From: Actinomycetes bacterium
GTDB lineage: Bacteria; Actinomycetota; Actinomycetes; Propionibacteriales; Propionibacteriaceae
Direction of reading: 5' to 3'
Length of the DNA: 6,197 nt
Assembly (NCBI GenBank): GCA_029778515.1
Contig: JAKOQD010000072.1
Location: forward strand, 1-6,197
Of the stretch, positions 4,882 through 6,197 are shown one piece after another. Numbering within the stretch: the stretch's first letter is position 1; every line of letters begins with the position of its first letter. The position numbers and the translations under genes are program-made. Below the pieces are notes generated by a model. That model was not told where the DNA came from, did no database searches, and saw only the letters and a program-made list of their open reading frames with translations.

Positions 4882-6197
4882 ATGGACGCCGGCCACCTCG
4901 CGGCTCGTTTTCTTGCCTCAGCTGCTGAGCATGCGCAGCGTCCGGCTACCCGGGTCCTGGCTCCGGACGCCGACCAATCCGAGACCCCGGTCTGGCGCGT
5001 CCGCACCTACGCCCAGCTGGCCGCGGACGTCCGCTCGCTCGCCGCGCAGTTGATCGCGTCCGGGCTGGCACCGGGCGACCGGGTGGCGATCTTCTCGCCG
5101 AACCTGCCCGAGTGGAGCCTGGTCGACCTGGCCTGCCTGGCCGCCGGACTGGTGGTGGTGCCGCTCTACGACACCAGCACCGAGGACCAGGCGCGGCACA
5201 TCCTCGCCGACTCGGGTTCGCGCTGGGTGTTCGTCGGTTCCAAGGCCGGGGCCGCCAAGGTGGCTGCGATCCGCGACGACCTGCCCAGCCTGGAGCGGGT
5301 GGTCAGCTTCACCGAAGTATCGGACGCGATTCCGACGCTCGCCGCCGAACTGGCCGCTGCCCCCGACGATCTCAGCGCTGTCGACAGGCGCCTCGCGGAC
5401 GCGTCCGCGGCAGATCTGGCCACGATCATCTACACCTCCGGCACGACCGGCCAGCCCAAGGGTGTGATGCTGTCTCACCGCGGCTTCACCCACCAGGTCG
5501 ACGTGCTCACCCGCTACCTGCCGATCTCGGCCGACGATTCGTCCCTCTGTTTCCTGCCGCTCAGCCACGCCCTTGAGCGCGCCTGGACCTACGAGGTGCT
5601 CTGCAACGGCTGCCTGAACACCTATGTGCCGGACGCGCGGACGGTCGCCGAGATGATGGTGAAGGCCGAACCGACGATGCTGGTCAGCGTCCCACGGCTC
5701 TACGAGAAGGTGCATCTGGCTGCGCAGGAGAAGGTGGCCGGCAGCCCGCTGAAGCAGAAGTTGATGGCCTGGGCGCTGAAAGTCGGCACGGAGTTCCACA
5801 CCGCGGTGCATGCCGGCAAGCCGCGGTCGAAGGCGCTGATCGTGAAGTTCAAGTTGGCCGACAAGCTGGTGCTGGGCAATGTGCGGCATGCGATGGGCGG
5901 TCCGAAGACCGTCCTGGCCTGCGGCGGTGCCGCGTTGCGCAAGGAGGTGGAGGAGTTCCTCTTCGCCTGCGGCCTGCTGGTGCTGCAGGGCTACGGACTC
6001 ACCGAGGCTTCGCCGCTGGTCACCTTCCCGCCGCCTTACGCCTACCGGTTCGGCACGGTCGGCCAGGTGATGGAGGGCGGCGAGATCGCCCTTGGCGAGG
6101 GCGGCGAGATCCTCTATCGGGGTCCGAACCTGATGTTGGGCTACTGGAACCGGCCGGACGACACCGCGTCCATGCTGGTGGACGGCTGGCTTCGCAC
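4882..6197 (+). CDS. Long-chain fatty-acid-CoA ligase, AMP-forming (partial, 3' end outside window)
   Basis: The enzyme activates a fatty acid with ATP to an acyl-adenylate and then transfers the acyl group to CoA, for beta-oxidation or lipid synthesis. The open frame runs from the ATG to the right edge, 438 codons with no stop. Visible are the ATP/AMP-binding P-loop YTSGTTGQPKG (184-194), FLPLSH (224-229) and PRLYEKV (271-277) typical of the long-chain branch, the adenine-binding segment ACGGAAL (346-352), the AMP motif YGLTE (371-375), and LYRGPNLMLGYW (411-422). It breaks off at DGWLR (434-438), just before the expected TGD that contacts the ribose. Relatives such as mycobacterial FadD15-type enzymes have about 600 residues, so the hinge and the C-terminal lid domain are missing from the window. 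The start follows a good GAGGAG site. It is transcribed divergently from nfo. Chain-length preference cannot be read from this part. Confidence 0.93.
   Translation, partial: MDAGHLAARFLASAAEHAQRPATRVLAPDADQSETPVWRVRTYAQLAADVRSLAAQLIASGLAPGDRVAIFSPNLPEWSLVDLACLAAGLVVVPLYDTSTEDQARHILADSGSRWVFVGSKAGAAKVAAIRDDLPSLERVVSFTEVSDAIPTLAAELAAAPDDLSAVDRRLADASAADLATIIYTSGTTGQPKGVMLSHRGFTHQVDVLTRYLPISADDSSLCFLPLSHALERAWTYEVLCNGCLNTYVPDARTVAEMMVKAEPTMLVSVPRLYEKVHLAAQEKVAGSPLKQKLMAWALKVGTEFHTAVHAGKPRSKALIVKFKLADKLVLGNVRHAMGGPKTVLACGGAALRKEVEEFLFACGLLVLQGYGLTEASPLVTFPPPYAYRFGTVGQVMEGGEIALGEGGEILYRGPNLMLGYWNRPDDTASMLVDGWLR

Noticed and set aside
4918..5889. 323-codon open frame on the minus strand inside the acyl-CoA ligase gene
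   Set aside because: The + strand frame encodes clear acyl-CoA synthetase motifs over the same interval, so the minus frame is a shadow.
6073..6111. 15-bp direct repeat GAGGGCGGCGAGATC with 24-bp period
   Set aside because: It lies inside the acyl-CoA ligase, where the family has a glycine/glutamate-rich turn before the RGPN motif. Repeated codons for EGGEI explain it, and the frame is kept.

Overview
The window comes from a high-GC Gram-positive bacterium (Actinomycetota). The evidence is strongly G/C-biased third codon positions, GTG starts, a type II phosphotransacetylase with the extended N-terminal half, and an endonuclease IV that resembles my recollection of mycobacterial Nfo. A member of the Propionibacteriales is plausible, but the sequence alone does not settle this.

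Layout. (1) 1-45: the last 14 codons of a + strand gene that enters from the left, not identifiable. (2) 46-629: a 584-bp convergent intergenic region with no credible protein gene. It holds many inverted repeats (72-107, 228-306, 289-336, 373-400, 540-553, 594-627) and a tight cluster of three DnaA-box-like 9-mers (455-486). This is the least explained part of the window. (3) 630-4770, minus strand: a compact gene run transcribed as nfo (endonuclease IV), pta (phosphate acetyltransferase), ackA (acetate kinase), with gaps of 5 and 11 bp. Nfo has a promoter-like hexamer placed for a leaderless transcript, and the ackA Shine-Dalgarno overlaps the pta stop. (4) 4771-4881: a 111-bp divergent promoter region with a 10-bp palindrome. 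(5) 4882-6197, plus strand: a long-chain acyl-CoA synthetase (AMP-forming), cut by the right edge.

How the genes work together. Pta and AckA form the reversible acetyl-CoA / acetyl phosphate / acetate pathway, which makes ATP by substrate-level phosphorylation during overflow or fermentation and activates acetate in reverse. The divergent acyl-CoA ligase also produces CoA thioesters, but from fatty acids and with ATP going to AMP. Nfo repairs abasic sites and oxidised 3' ends; its position ahead of pta-ackA is unexpected and suggests co-transcription. The coding genes look intact and ordinary. I saw no mobile element, CRISPR array, tRNA or rRNA, and no convincing new multi-gene system. The most interesting leads are the structured, DnaA-box-bearing convergent intergenic region and the nfo-pta-ackA linkage.
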